Shown here piece after piece: positions 44,941 through 52,573 of a DNA stretch of 64,000 bases. Every line of letters starts with the position of its first letter. Positions within the stretch are counted from its first letter, which is position 1. This DNA is from Aeromicrobium camelliae (lineage in GTDB: Bacteria > Actinomycetota > Actinomycetes > Propionibacteriales > Nocardioidaceae): assembly GCF_003850045.1 (NCBI RefSeq), contig NZ_RQJX01000019.1, positions 1 to 64,000 on the forward strand, given 5' to 3'. Position numbers and translations under genes: made by a program. The notes below the pieces were generated by a model. The model was not told the DNA's origin. It saw only the letters and a program-made list of their open reading frames with translations, and searched no databases.

Positions 44941-45028
44941 GCGGACTCCTCAATGTCCGTCGGGACCTCGTGGCCCGACTGTAGTGCTGAGCGTCACACA
45001 GCCTCATTAGCGACATCTCACAAACAAG

Positions 45029-45042
45029 TAACGAATCCGTTA
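45029..45042 (-). promoter_or_regulatory. Candidate promoter/operator of the permease-hydroxylase operon
   Basis: TAACGAATCCGTTA is a short inverted repeat (TAACG/CGTTA) about 90 bp before the permease start. On the minus strand TTACTT and TAATGA 16 bp apart downstream of it could be -35 and -10 boxes. The next 12 bases, TGTTTGTGAGAT, also occur upstream of the AtuA-like gene (13289-13300 region). It may bind the PucR regulator encoded upstream; unproven. Confidence 0.3.
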
Positions 45043-45157
45043 TCGAGTGTTCTGGGCGCGGTCCTCGCCGGTTGTGCTACCGATCACGTTCGCCCCTGTC
45101 CCGCCAAGGAAAACCGCCCCGCCGAGCCCCACTCGCCCCGCCCGCAGCGCGTGGCTG

Positions 45158-45268
45158 GAGGATTACCAGGTTCAGTAGTTTTCTTGTCACTCCTCCAGGT
45201 GAACTCTCCCGGAGGAGTGACAGAACACCCGGAGAGGTGAAGAAAACCTCCATAACCTGGTAATCCTC
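45158..45268. repeat. ATTACCAGGTT-family compound palindrome
   Basis: Outer perfect 15-bp arms GAGGATTACCAGGTT (45158-45172) and AACCTGGTAATCCTC (45254-45268). An inner perfect 11-bp stem GTCACTCCTCC (45186-45196) pairs with GGAGGAGTGAC (45211-45221). It is the same family as 60713-60804. It lies between the PucR stop and the permease promoter and could terminate pucR transcription. Confidence 0.85.
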
Positions 45269-45281
45269 ACCGCGCCGCGCG

Positions 45282-46961
45282 TCAGCGCTGGATCTCGCGG
45301 ACCTGGAGGGCGACGGCGAGGTTGAGTCGGAGGTTGGCGTCGGTCGTGAACGGGCCGAGCAGCTGCTCGAGCTTGCCGATCCGGTACCGCATCGTGTTGT
45401 AGTGCACGAACTGCAGGCGCGAGGCCTCGGCGACGTTGAGGTTGGTGTCGAGCAGCACCCGCAGCGTCTCGCGCAGTTCGGCGGCGTCCGGCGTGTCCTG
45501 CGCGAGTTCACCCAGGACGTCCTCGGCGAAGGCGGACAGCTCGCTGCGGTCCGGGATGAGGCCGATGAGCCGGTGCACGCCGAGATCGTCGAAGTGGAAG
45601 GTGCTGCTGCCGCCGCTGAACCGCCGGCCGACCTCGGTCGCACGCCGGGCCTGCTGGTAGGCCACCGGAAGCTCGTCGAGACTCGTCACCAACCGGCTCG
45701 CGCCCACCGAGAACGGCCGCCGACCGCCACCCTTGTCACCGGCGACGGACTTGACGATGCGGGCGACGAGATCGCGCAGGCCGGCCGCGGCGCGCTCGGG
45801 GTCGTCGCGCATCCCCTCAGGTGCCGATAACACCGTCACCACGGCCTCGGAGAAGTCGGCCATCGGCACGTGGGGCGCGAACGAGCCGACCACCTGCGTC
45901 CACGCGGCGAAGAACCGCTCCTGCCAGGACCGCCGCACGCGGGCGGGCACGCGAGCTTGATCCGGGGACGGCGGATCGAGCTCCGCGGTGACGACGATGG
46001 CGGGGAATTCCAGCCGCCAGTCCAGCGTCTTGGCGTGCTCGATCACGTGCTCGGGGTCTCCCCCGCGCCCGTCGAGCACCTCCCGCAGGAAGTCCCCGCG
46101 GTAGCGGCTCTCGACGGCGTTCAGCGCCTGCTGCTGGGTGATGAGCAACGCCGCGACGGTCGAGGCGCGCTGCAGCGCGTTGAGGTCGTCCTTGGAGATC
46201 GCGCGGTGCGGGTCGTACGCGACGAGCCGGGCGAGGTCGCTGCTGCCGGCGACGACGGGCTGCACCAGCACCTGCCCCTCCCCGATGTCCATGGGCTGCA
46301 GACGCGGACGCTCGATTCGGAAGCGGCCCGTCGGGTCGAACAGGTCGGCCTCCTCGAGTGCCACCCGCATGTCGTCGGTCAGCGCACCCGCCTTCTCGCG
46401 ACCGTCGATCGAGGTGACGAGGATGCCGACGCCGAGCACGTCGGCGATCCGGCTGGCGATCTCCTGCAGTCCGGCGCCCTCGAGCACGAGCCCCTCGAGC
46501 GCCGCGTGCAGCGCGTCGGTGCGCTGCAGCACGTCGGCTTGGACGTCGGTCAGCCGGATGTGCACCTCCTCCAGCAGGTCGTCGAAGGCCGTCTCGGCCG
46601 AGAGTCCGAGGATCGGGAAGCCCAGCTCGTCGGCGAGATGCAGCACCGGCGCGGGGACCTCTTCGAGGAAGCGGCCCACTTTGATGCCGAGTCCGGCGAC
46701 GTCGAGCTCGTCGAGGCGACGGACCAGCTCCACGAACTCGCTGTGGCCCGGGTCGCCGTCCACGTCCAGGCCCATGAGGGGGTAGCCGCTGGTCACGAGC
46801 AGCGCGTGCGGGCGCACCCATTCGACGATGTCGGGCACTTCCATGACGTTGAGCCGCGTGACGACGCGGTCGAGGCCTTTGCTGCCGGCCAGCACCGTCG
46901 TGTTGCGCAGGGTGTCGACCTTGAGCACGTCCCGCAGGGGGACTCGATAGCTATGTCTCAT
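45282..46961 (-). CDS. PucR-family transcriptional regulator
   Basis: A regulator of 559 residues with three parts. The N-terminal PucR domain (about 5-130) starts YRVPLRDVLKVDTLRNTTVL and includes PHALLVTSGYPLMGL. The middle is a GGDEF-like (CdaR) region. The C-terminal helix-turn-helix (about 490-540) reads LLDTNLNVAEASRLQFVHYN, TMRYRIGKLE. PucR proteins control purine and other nitrogen-compound catabolism. Its position between the divergent DUF2877-FdrA-DUF1116 genes and the hydroxylase operon suggests it controls both. ATG 46961 is chosen; a TTG one codon upstream is possible. Confidence 0.9.
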   Translation of the reverse strand: MRHSYRVPLRDVLKVDTLRNTTVLAGSKGLDRVVTRLNVMEVPDIVEWVRPHALLVTSGYPLMGLDVDGDPGHSEFVELVRRLDELDVAGLGIKVGRFLEEVPAPVLHLADELGFPILGLSAETAFDDLLEEVHIRLTDVQADVLQRTDALHAALEGLVLEGAGLQEIASRIADVLGVGILVTSIDGREKAGALTDDMRVALEEADLFDPTGRFRIERPRLQPMDIGEGQVLVQPVVAGSSDLARLVAYDPHRAISKDDLNALQRASTVAALLITQQQALNAVESRYRGDFLREVLDGRGGDPEHVIEHAKTLDWRLEFPAIVVTAELDPPSPDQARVPARVRRSWQERFFAAWTQVVGSFAPHVPMADFSEAVVTVLSAPEGMRDDPERAAAGLRDLVARIVKSVAGDKGGGRRPFSVGASRLVTSLDELPVAYQQARRATEVGRRFSGGSSTFHFDDLGVHRLIGLIPDRSELSAFAEDVLGELAQDTPDAAELRETLRVLLDTNLNVAEASRLQFVHYNTMRYRIGKLEQLLGPFTTDANLRLNLAVALQVREIQR

Positions 46962-46964
46962 CAA

Positions 46965-47070
46965 GATCTGGACAACTCCCCGTCGATCCTTGGCAACATC
47001 TGACGTCGGCTCAGCGTAGCAGCGCCGATTAGGGTCCGAATGACGACAAATCTCGACCCGTGGAGATCCG
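46965..47070. promoter_or_regulatory. Divergent intergenic region pucR / DUF2877
   Basis: About 106 bp separate the two divergent starts, so both promoters and the PucR binding site should be here. GGAG lies 7 nt before the DUF2877 ATG. I see no convincing -35/-10 pair and no long inverted repeat. Confidence 0.4.
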
Positions 47071-47880
47071 ATGGCCGCCCGTACCGCTGTGCTCGCAGCG
47101 GCTTCGCCCTGGGTGCGCGACCGATTCGCCGAGCCGGCGCGCGACGGCGTGGTCCTCCACGGCGGCGCGCAGGCGGTCTACGTGCGCGTCGACGACACCG
47201 TGCTCGCGGTCGTCGCCCGCGGCGGCGTGCAGGTGCCGTGCGGCGCCCACACCACCCTGGCCTCGCTCACCGGCCTCGACGGCAGTGGAGGTCTCCCGGC
47301 GGCCGGCGCGCCCGTGCGGCTCGGTGACGGCACCCTGTCCATCGGCAAGGCCGACGTACGCGTGGCCCGGCTCGTCGACGCCAGCGCTCCCCGCTTCGAC
47401 GCCACCGAGGCCGCCGAGATGCTCGCTCGTCTTCGTACCGTGCCCCTCGACCCGGCCGTGGTCGGCGAACTCCCCGCCGATGCGCTCGACCGGTTGCGCG
47501 ACGGCGACCAGACCGCCCTCGACGACCTCCTCGGCCTCGGCAGCGGCCTGACCCCGCTCGGGGACGACGTCACGTGCGGCTGGCTCGCCACGATGGTCGC
47601 GGCGGCGCAGCCGGCTGCCGCGCCCGTGCGCGACCGCGTGCTGGAGATCGCGACCGCGCGGACCACCGCTCTCTCGGCCACCCTGCTGCTCCGGGCGACC
47701 GAGGGCGACGTCCTGCCGGACTTCGCCCGGGTCCTCCGCCAGCTGCGGCGCCCCACGTCCCCCGAAGAGCCCGCGGCCTCGGTCGCGGCGCTCGCCCGTA
47801 TCGGTCACACCTCGGGGACGGGCCTGCTGCTCGGCCTCACGCTTGCTCTCGATCATCTCGTCTCAAGGAGTTGCCCATGA
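47071..47880 (+). CDS. DUF2877 protein (AllH/YlbF family)
   Basis: A 269-residue protein with the DUF2877 signature in LLGLGSGLTPLGDDVTCGWLA (about 150-170) and ARIGHTSGTGLLLGLTLAL near the C-terminus. The E. coli relative (YlbF, renamed AllH) is, to my knowledge, one of three proteins required for oxamate carbamoyltransferase activity in allantoin degradation. Here it is the first gene of a three-gene unit with FdrA and DUF1116 relatives, the same set as in E. coli. ATGA overlap couples it to fdrA. No arginine or allantoin enzymes lie nearby, so its substrate here may differ. Confidence 0.85.
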   Translation: MAARTAVLAAASPWVRDRFAEPARDGVVLHGGAQAVYVRVDDTVLAVVARGGVQVPCGAHTTLASLTGLDGSGGLPAAGAPVRLGDGTLSIGKADVRVARLVDASAPRFDATEAAEMLARLRTVPLDPAVVGELPADALDRLRDGDQTALDDLLGLGSGLTPLGDDVTCGWLATMVAAAQPAAAPVRDRVLEIATARTTALSATLLLRATEGDVLPDFARVLRQLRRPTSPEEPAASVAALARIGHTSGTGLLLGLTLALDHLVSRSCP

Positions 47881-49367
47881 CGACATCCACCGACCACGTC
47901 GCGCTGCGGCCCGGTGCCTACGCCGACTCCGTCGCGCTGCTGCAGGTCAGCAAGGACGTGGCCGCCGTCGACGGTGTGCTGGCCGCGCAGGTCGCGATGG
48001 CCACCGAGCTCAATCGCGAGGTCATCGCGCAGATGGGCTTCGAGCTGCCGGACACGACGCCGAACGACATGATCGTCGCGATCCGCCTCGAAGACCCGTC
48101 GCGTCTCGACGCCGCCCTCGCTGCCGTCGACGCGGCCCTCGCGGCGGCCTCGCGCCGCAGCGACGGTGAAGCGTCGGTCGAGGATCCGCCCCGCACGATC
48201 GGCCGTGCGCTCGAACGCGGCGACGCGGGGCTCGCGCTCGTCTCGGTCCCGGGACAGTACGCCGCCGTGGAGGCGATGGACGCCCTCGACGCCGGCCGCG
48301 ACGTCATGATCTTCAGCGACAACGTGCCCGTCGAGCAGGAGGTGGCGCTCAAGCGCGTCGCCGCCGAGCGCGATCTCCTCGTGATGGGGCCCGACTGCGG
48401 CACGGCCATGGTCGACGGCATCGGCCTCGGCTTCGCCAACACCGTCCAGCCCGGTCCGGTCGGCATCGTCGCCGCCTCGGGCACCGGCTGCCAGCAGCTC
48501 ATGTGCCTGCTGGACCAGGCGGGCGTCGGCATGACCGCCGCGCTCGGCGTCGGCGGACGCGACCTCAGCGTCGACGTCGCCGCGCTCTCCACCAAGCAGG
48601 CCATGAAGCGGCTCGACGCCGACGAGGCCACCGAGCTCATCGTCGTCGTGTCGAAGCCCCCGGCGGAGGAGGTGGCCGCCGACCTGCGCGCGTTCGCCGA
48701 GCAGCTGTCGACGCCCGTGCACTTCGCACTCCTCGGCAAGGGACAGCCCGATCTCACCGCTGCGGCCGAGGGTGTGCTCGCGGCGCTCGGCCGCGAGGTG
48801 CCCGAGTGGCCGCGCTGGGGCGAACCGGCGGCGACCCCGACCGCGGGCCAGCTGCGCGGACTGTTCGCCGGCGGAACGCTGTGCGACGAGGCGATGCTGC
48901 TGACGCAGGACCGCCTCGGACCGGTGTGGAGCAACATCCCGCTCGACCCGGCGTACGCGCTCGGCTCCGACCTGCAGGCCGACGGACCGCTGATGATCGA
49001 CTTCGGCGACGACGGCATGACCAGCGGCCGCGCCCACCCGATGATCGACCCCTCGCTGCGCCTGGACTACCTCGCCCGCACCTCGCGGGACGCGTCGACG
49101 TCCGTGATCCTCATGGACGTGGTGCTCGGTCACGGCGCCGACGCCGACCCCGCGGCCACGGCGGCCCCGGCGATCCGCGACGCGATCGCGGCCGCCCGGA
49201 AGGCCGGACGCGACCTGGCAGTCGTCGTCGCGTGCGTCGGTACGCAGGGCGACCCGCAGCAGCTCGACCGGCAGGCGGCCGCGCTCGCGGACGCCGGCGC
49301 CGAAGTGTTCTTGTCCAACGCCCAGGCCACGCGCCGGGCACTCTCGCTGATGGGAGCGGCAGCATGA
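47877..49367 (+). CDS. FdrA/AllF-like protein (succinyl-CoA synthetase-related)
   Basis: A 496-residue protein from ATG 47877, preceded by AAGGAG. It resembles the fused alpha/beta parts of succinyl-CoA synthetase, with VSVPGQYAAVEAMDALDAGR, VMIFSDNVPVEQEVALKRVA, VMGPDCGTAMVDGIGLGFAN and GIVAASGTGCQQLMCLLDQA in the CoA-ligase-like region. The C-terminal part contains FAGGTLCDEAMLL and MIDFGDDGMTSGRAHPMIDP. FdrA of E. coli is the large component of the oxamate carbamoyltransferase set. It probably handles phosphate/carbamoyl chemistry here. The frame overlaps both neighbours by 4 bp. Confidence 0.88.
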   Translation: MTTSTDHVALRPGAYADSVALLQVSKDVAAVDGVLAAQVAMATELNREVIAQMGFELPDTTPNDMIVAIRLEDPSRLDAALAAVDAALAAASRRSDGEASVEDPPRTIGRALERGDAGLALVSVPGQYAAVEAMDALDAGRDVMIFSDNVPVEQEVALKRVAAERDLLVMGPDCGTAMVDGIGLGFANTVQPGPVGIVAASGTGCQQLMCLLDQAGVGMTAALGVGGRDLSVDVAALSTKQAMKRLDADEATELIVVVSKPPAEEVAADLRAFAEQLSTPVHFALLGKGQPDLTAAAEGVLAALGREVPEWPRWGEPAATPTAGQLRGLFAGGTLCDEAMLLTQDRLGPVWSNIPLDPAYALGSDLQADGPLMIDFGDDGMTSGRAHPMIDPSLRLDYLARTSRDASTSVILMDVVLGHGADADPAATAAPAIRDAIAAARKAGRDLAVVVACVGTQGDPQQLDRQAAALADAGAEVFLSNAQATRRALSLMGAAA

Positions 49368-50770
49368 CTTCCACGCACACCCCCGCCGACGGCGTCGTCG
49401 CGAGCGGCGTCAGCATCTTCGCCGACGCGCTCGACGCTCAGGCCGTCCCGGTCTCCCGGGTGGACTGGCGTCCCCCGATGGAGGGCACCGCGGACGACCT
49501 CGCCACCGTGGCCACCGACCCCTTGCGCGTCGACGCCAACCGCCGTGCCGCCGAGGCGATGATGGCCGTGCAGGCGATGATCGTCGACGTCGCCCCGGCC
49601 AGCGAGGTCCTCGGCCTCGAGAAGGGCCAGTTCCTCCACGCCGGCCCGCCGCTGGCCTGGGAGAACGCGTCCGGCCCGATGCGCGGCGCCCTCATGGGAG
49701 CGGCTGCCCTCGAAGCACTCGTCGACGATCCGGAGGACGCCGAGGCGCTGTTCGCGTCCGGCCAGTCGGTGAGCCTCGAGCCGTGCCATCACCGCAGCGC
49801 GGTCGGTCCGATGGCCGGTGTCGTCTCGCCGTCGATGTGGATGTGGGTACTCGAGGACCCGACCGACGGACGCCGCACCTACTGCTCACTCAACGAGGGT
49901 CTCGGCAAGGTGCTGCGGTACGGCGCCTACGGACCCGAGGTGCTCGAGCGGCTGCGGTGGATGTCCGACGTGCTCGGTCCGTTGCTGTCGAAGGCCGTCC
50001 GCGGCAGCGAGCCGGTCAACGCGACCAGCATCCTCGGCCAGATGCTGCAGATGGGCGACGAGGCGCACAACCGCAACCGCGCCGGCACGCTGATGCTCAT
50101 GCGCGACCTCGCGCCCGCGATGGTCAACTCGGGCGCGGACGCGGCCGACATCGCCAAGGTCTTCGAGTTCATGGGCGGCAACGACCACTTCTTCCTCAAC
50201 GTCGCGATGCCGGCGTGCAAGCTCGCGCTCGACGCCGCGCGCGGCATCGAGGGATCGACGATGGTCGTGGCGATGGCGCGTAACGGCACGGAGTTCGGCA
50301 TCCAGACCGCCGGCACCGGCGACGAGTGGTTCACCGGACCGGCGCAGATCGCCGACGGCCTGTACCTCGGCGGTTACGGGCCCGACGACGCCAACCCCGA
50401 CATCGGCGACTCGGCGATCACCGAGACGGCGGGCATCGGCGGATTCGCGATGGCCACCGCCCCGGCGATCGTGCGGTTCGTCGGCGGCTCCGTCCCGGAC
50501 GCGCTGGCGACGACCCGCCGGATGCGCGAGATCACACTCGCGGAGAACGATCGCTGGCCGATCCCGGTGCTCGACTTCATGGGGACGCCGACGGGCATCG
50601 ACGTGACCAAGGTGTGCCGCACGGGCGTGCTGCCGCAGATCAACACCGGCATGGCCGGTCGCGTCGCGGGCACGGGTCAGGTCGGCGCCGGCCTGGTCAC
50701 CCCTCCCGCGGAGATCTTCCCGAAGGCGCTCGCCGCCCTCGCTGCACGGACCCGCGCTCGCCAGTCCTGA
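49364..50770 (+). CDS. DUF1116 protein (AllG/YlbE family)
   Basis: A 468-residue protein with the DUF1116 core: MVSPSMW-like segment (GVVSPSMWMWVLEDP), YCSLNEGLGKVLRYGAYGPE, LGQMLQMGDEAHNRNRAGTL, FEFMGGNDHFFLNVAMPACK and MARNGTEFGIQTAGTGDEWF. In E. coli the homologue YlbE works with FdrA and YlbF in oxamate carbamoyltransferase. I infer a carbamoyltransferase that releases carbamoyl phosphate for the carbamate kinase at 24997-25980. The acceptor/donor acid is open: oxalurate for purines, ureidomalonate for oxidised pyrimidines. It ends 7 bp before a palindrome. Confidence 0.87.
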   Translation: MTSTHTPADGVVASGVSIFADALDAQAVPVSRVDWRPPMEGTADDLATVATDPLRVDANRRAAEAMMAVQAMIVDVAPASEVLGLEKGQFLHAGPPLAWENASGPMRGALMGAAALEALVDDPEDAEALFASGQSVSLEPCHHRSAVGPMAGVVSPSMWMWVLEDPTDGRRTYCSLNEGLGKVLRYGAYGPEVLERLRWMSDVLGPLLSKAVRGSEPVNATSILGQMLQMGDEAHNRNRAGTLMLMRDLAPAMVNSGADAADIAKVFEFMGGNDHFFLNVAMPACKLALDAARGIEGSTMVVAMARNGTEFGIQTAGTGDEWFTGPAQIADGLYLGGYGPDDANPDIGDSAITETAGIGGFAMATAPAIVRFVGGSVPDALATTRRMREITLAENDRWPIPVLDFMGTPTGIDVTKVCRTGVLPQINTGMAGRVAGTGQVGAGLVTPPAEIFPKALAALAARTRARQS

Positions 50771-50777
50771 GGTCACC

Positions 50778-50853
50778 AAGGCCCCAGATTTGCGCCCAGT
50801 CCGTCAACCCCGGCCCCGGCCGGTTGACGGATGTGGCGCAAATCTGGGGCCTT
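50778..50853. repeat. CCCAGATTTGCGC-family palindrome between convergent genes
   Basis: Perfect 19-bp outer arms AAGGCCCCAGATTTGCGCC (50778-50796) and its complement (50835-50853). A perfect 9-bp inner stem CCGTCAACC (50801-50809) pairs with GGTTGACGG (50822-50830). This is the most symmetrical copy of the family also found at 16941 and 18926. It can terminate both the DUF1116 and the opposing membrane-protein transcripts. Confidence 0.9.
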
Positions 50854-50859
50854 CGTGCG

Positions 50860-51492
50860 TCAGTTGGCGAGTGCCGCGATGCCGAGCAGGAGGAAGGCGA
50901 CGAACGCGATCGGGACGAGCCAGGCCGCGGCCAGGGTGAACGCGACCGTGGTGCCGACGCGCGGCGGGAAGAAGTAGCGGGCCCGAGGTAGATCGCCGAC
51001 GCTGTCGATCCAACGACCGCTGAGGCCGACGGTGTTCCACACGCCGCGCAACCGGTTGAACACGCGCGGGCCGCTCCCACCGCCCGAGGTGATCTGCAGG
51101 AGCGCGCCGCGGGCATCGTCCACCTTGCCGCTCATGCTCACGGCGATGCCGAGCTCGGTCGCGAGCTTGTCCGGATCCTCGACGGCTTGGAGGATGCGCC
51201 AGCGCCGTACACCGAATGTCGCGGAGACGACGGCCATGACCAGTGCGATCACGAGCGCCGCCCACCGAACGCCGCCGTCCTCGAGCAGACCGATCAACGC
51301 GACCGCGGCGATGAACGGCAACGGCACGACGAGCAGTGCCAGACTCGGCCACCGCAGCAGGCGCACGGCCATCGTCAGCACCTGCGAGGCACGGCGGGCC
51401 GCGTCGGCGGTCTGCCCGTCGATGCGAGACGCGAAGTCGTCCACCGCACGGTTGGCACGAGCACGGATTCCTGGCTTGCGACGATTGCGCAT
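50860..51492 (-). CDS. Membrane protein of unknown function
   Basis: A 210-residue protein with a basic N-terminus (MRNRRKPGIRARANRAVDDF) and two adjacent TM helices (about 47-68 and 75-95). A soluble part of about 90 residues includes ITSGGGSGPRVFNRLRGVWN, and a C-terminal helix pair ends the protein (about 180-208). It looks like a common small actinobacterial membrane protein, but I do not recognise a function. It converges on DUF1116 across the palindrome and is divergent from the DMT transporter gene, from which it is 42 bp away. Confidence 0.75.
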   Translation of the reverse strand: MRNRRKPGIRARANRAVDDFASRIDGQTADAARRASQVLTMAVRLLRWPSLALLVVPLPFIAAVALIGLLEDGGVRWAALVIALVMAVVSATFGVRRWRILQAVEDPDKLATELGIAVSMSGKVDDARGALLQITSGGGSGPRVFNRLRGVWNTVGLSGRWIDSVGDLPRARYFFPPRVGTTVAFTLAAAWLVPIAFVAFLLLGIAALAN

Positions 51493-51534
51493 GCCCTCAG
51501 CCTAATGAGCGGCCCCAGGCACTAAGGTGCGTCC

Positions 51535-52359
51535 GTGGCCGTCGTCCTGTCCCTCGTCTCCGCGCTCGCCTACGGCGTCTCGGACTTCCTCGGCGGCATC
51601 ACCGCCAAGCGGGCGACGGCCTGGCAGGTCGCGGTCATCGGACAGAGCACGGCGGTCGTGCTGATGACACTCGTCGCGCTCATCGCCGGAGGCTCACCGA
51701 GCTCGCACGACCTGGGAATGGCTGCCGCGGCGGGCGTCGGCAGCGGGCTCGGATGCGCCTTCCTCTACCGCGGGCTCGCCGGCGCGCGGATGGGAGTCGT
51801 CGCGCCGATCTCCGCGGTGGGGACCGCGTTGCTGCCGGTGATCGTCGGCGTCACGCTCGGCGACCGCCCGCATGTGCTCGCGACGATCGGCATCATCCTG
51901 GCCTTCCCGGCGATCGTGCTGATCTCCCGCACCAACGACGCCGACGACGCTCACCGCAGCGGCGTCGTCGACGGGCTCCTCGCCGGGCTCGGGTTCGGTG
52001 TGCTGTTCAGCTTCGTCGCGCAGGTCGACGACGCGGCCGGCATGTGGCACTTCCCGCTCATGTATCTCGTCTCGACGCTGACCGTGCTGGTGACGGCGAT
52101 CTCGCTGCGCCAGGTGTGGCGACCGAGCCGGGACGCGCTGCCCGCCCTGGTGATGGGACCGATCAGCGTGGTCGCGGTGGTGGCGTTCTACCTCGGAACG
52201 CGGCACGGGCTGCTGTCGATCGTCGCGGTGATCTCGTCGCTGTATCCGGCGGCCACGGTGCTGCTCGCCGCGCTGCTCCTCAAGGAGCGGATTCAGCCCT
52301 GGCAGGCGGTCGGACTCGCCTGCGCCACCGCCGCCGTCACCCTGGTCGCGCTCGGCTGA
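51535..52359 (+). CDS. EamA/DMT-family transporter
   Basis: A 274-residue protein starting at GTG 51535. It has ten predicted TM helices in two EamA repeats: SALAYGVSDFLGGITAKRAT in the first, and AFYLGTRHGLLSIVAVISSL, YPAATVLLAALLLKERIQPW in the second. DMT transporters of this type export metabolites, amino acids or drugs. The substrate cannot be read from sequence. It stands alone between a short divergent gap and a repeat. Confidence 0.88.
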   Translation: MAVVLSLVSALAYGVSDFLGGITAKRATAWQVAVIGQSTAVVLMTLVALIAGGSPSSHDLGMAAAAGVGSGLGCAFLYRGLAGARMGVVAPISAVGTALLPVIVGVTLGDRPHVLATIGIILAFPAIVLISRTNDADDAHRSGVVDGLLAGLGFGVLFSFVAQVDDAAGMWHFPLMYLVSTLTVLVTAISLRQVWRPSRDALPALVMGPISVVAVVAFYLGTRHGLLSIVAVISSLYPAATVLLAALLLKERIQPWQAVGLACATAAVTLVALG

Positions 52360-52424
52360 GCGGGCGGACCGGCCGGTCGGCGCGGGCGGGCTTCCGAGCT
52401 CACTCGACCGGCCCCGCTCCTCGC

Positions 52425-52502
52425 CGAGTGGCGCAAAGTGATCACCGAGCGGCGCAGAATGGGGGCGGAATCGCCGGATTCTCCCCCACCTTGCGCCACT
52501 CG
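52425..52502. repeat. CGAGTGGCGCAA-family palindrome, two direct arms plus one inverted
   Basis: Left arm CGAGTGGCGCAA (52425-52436) and right arm TTGCGCCACTCG (52491-52502) pair perfectly. A second direct, diverged copy CGAGCGGCGCA lies at 52445-52455 and, with the following GGGG run, can also pair with the right side. It is a variant of the family at 11881 and 32411 (GGTGCA changed to GGCGCA on both arms). It lies between the convergent DMT transporter and Fpg genes. Confidence 0.8.
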
Positions 52503-52550
52503 CGGAACCGGGCGCGGAGCGCACGGCGGGTCGCGGAACCGGGCGCGGAG
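52500..52550. repeat. 20-bp direct repeat
   Basis: TCGCGGAACCGGGCGCGGAG occurs twice, at 52500-52519 and 52531-52550, a 31-bp period. The first copy begins inside the right arm of the adjacent palindrome, so it looks like a partial tandem duplication next to that element. Confidence 0.75.
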
Positions 52551-52573
52551 GGGACAGCGCGGGGGTCGGCTTC

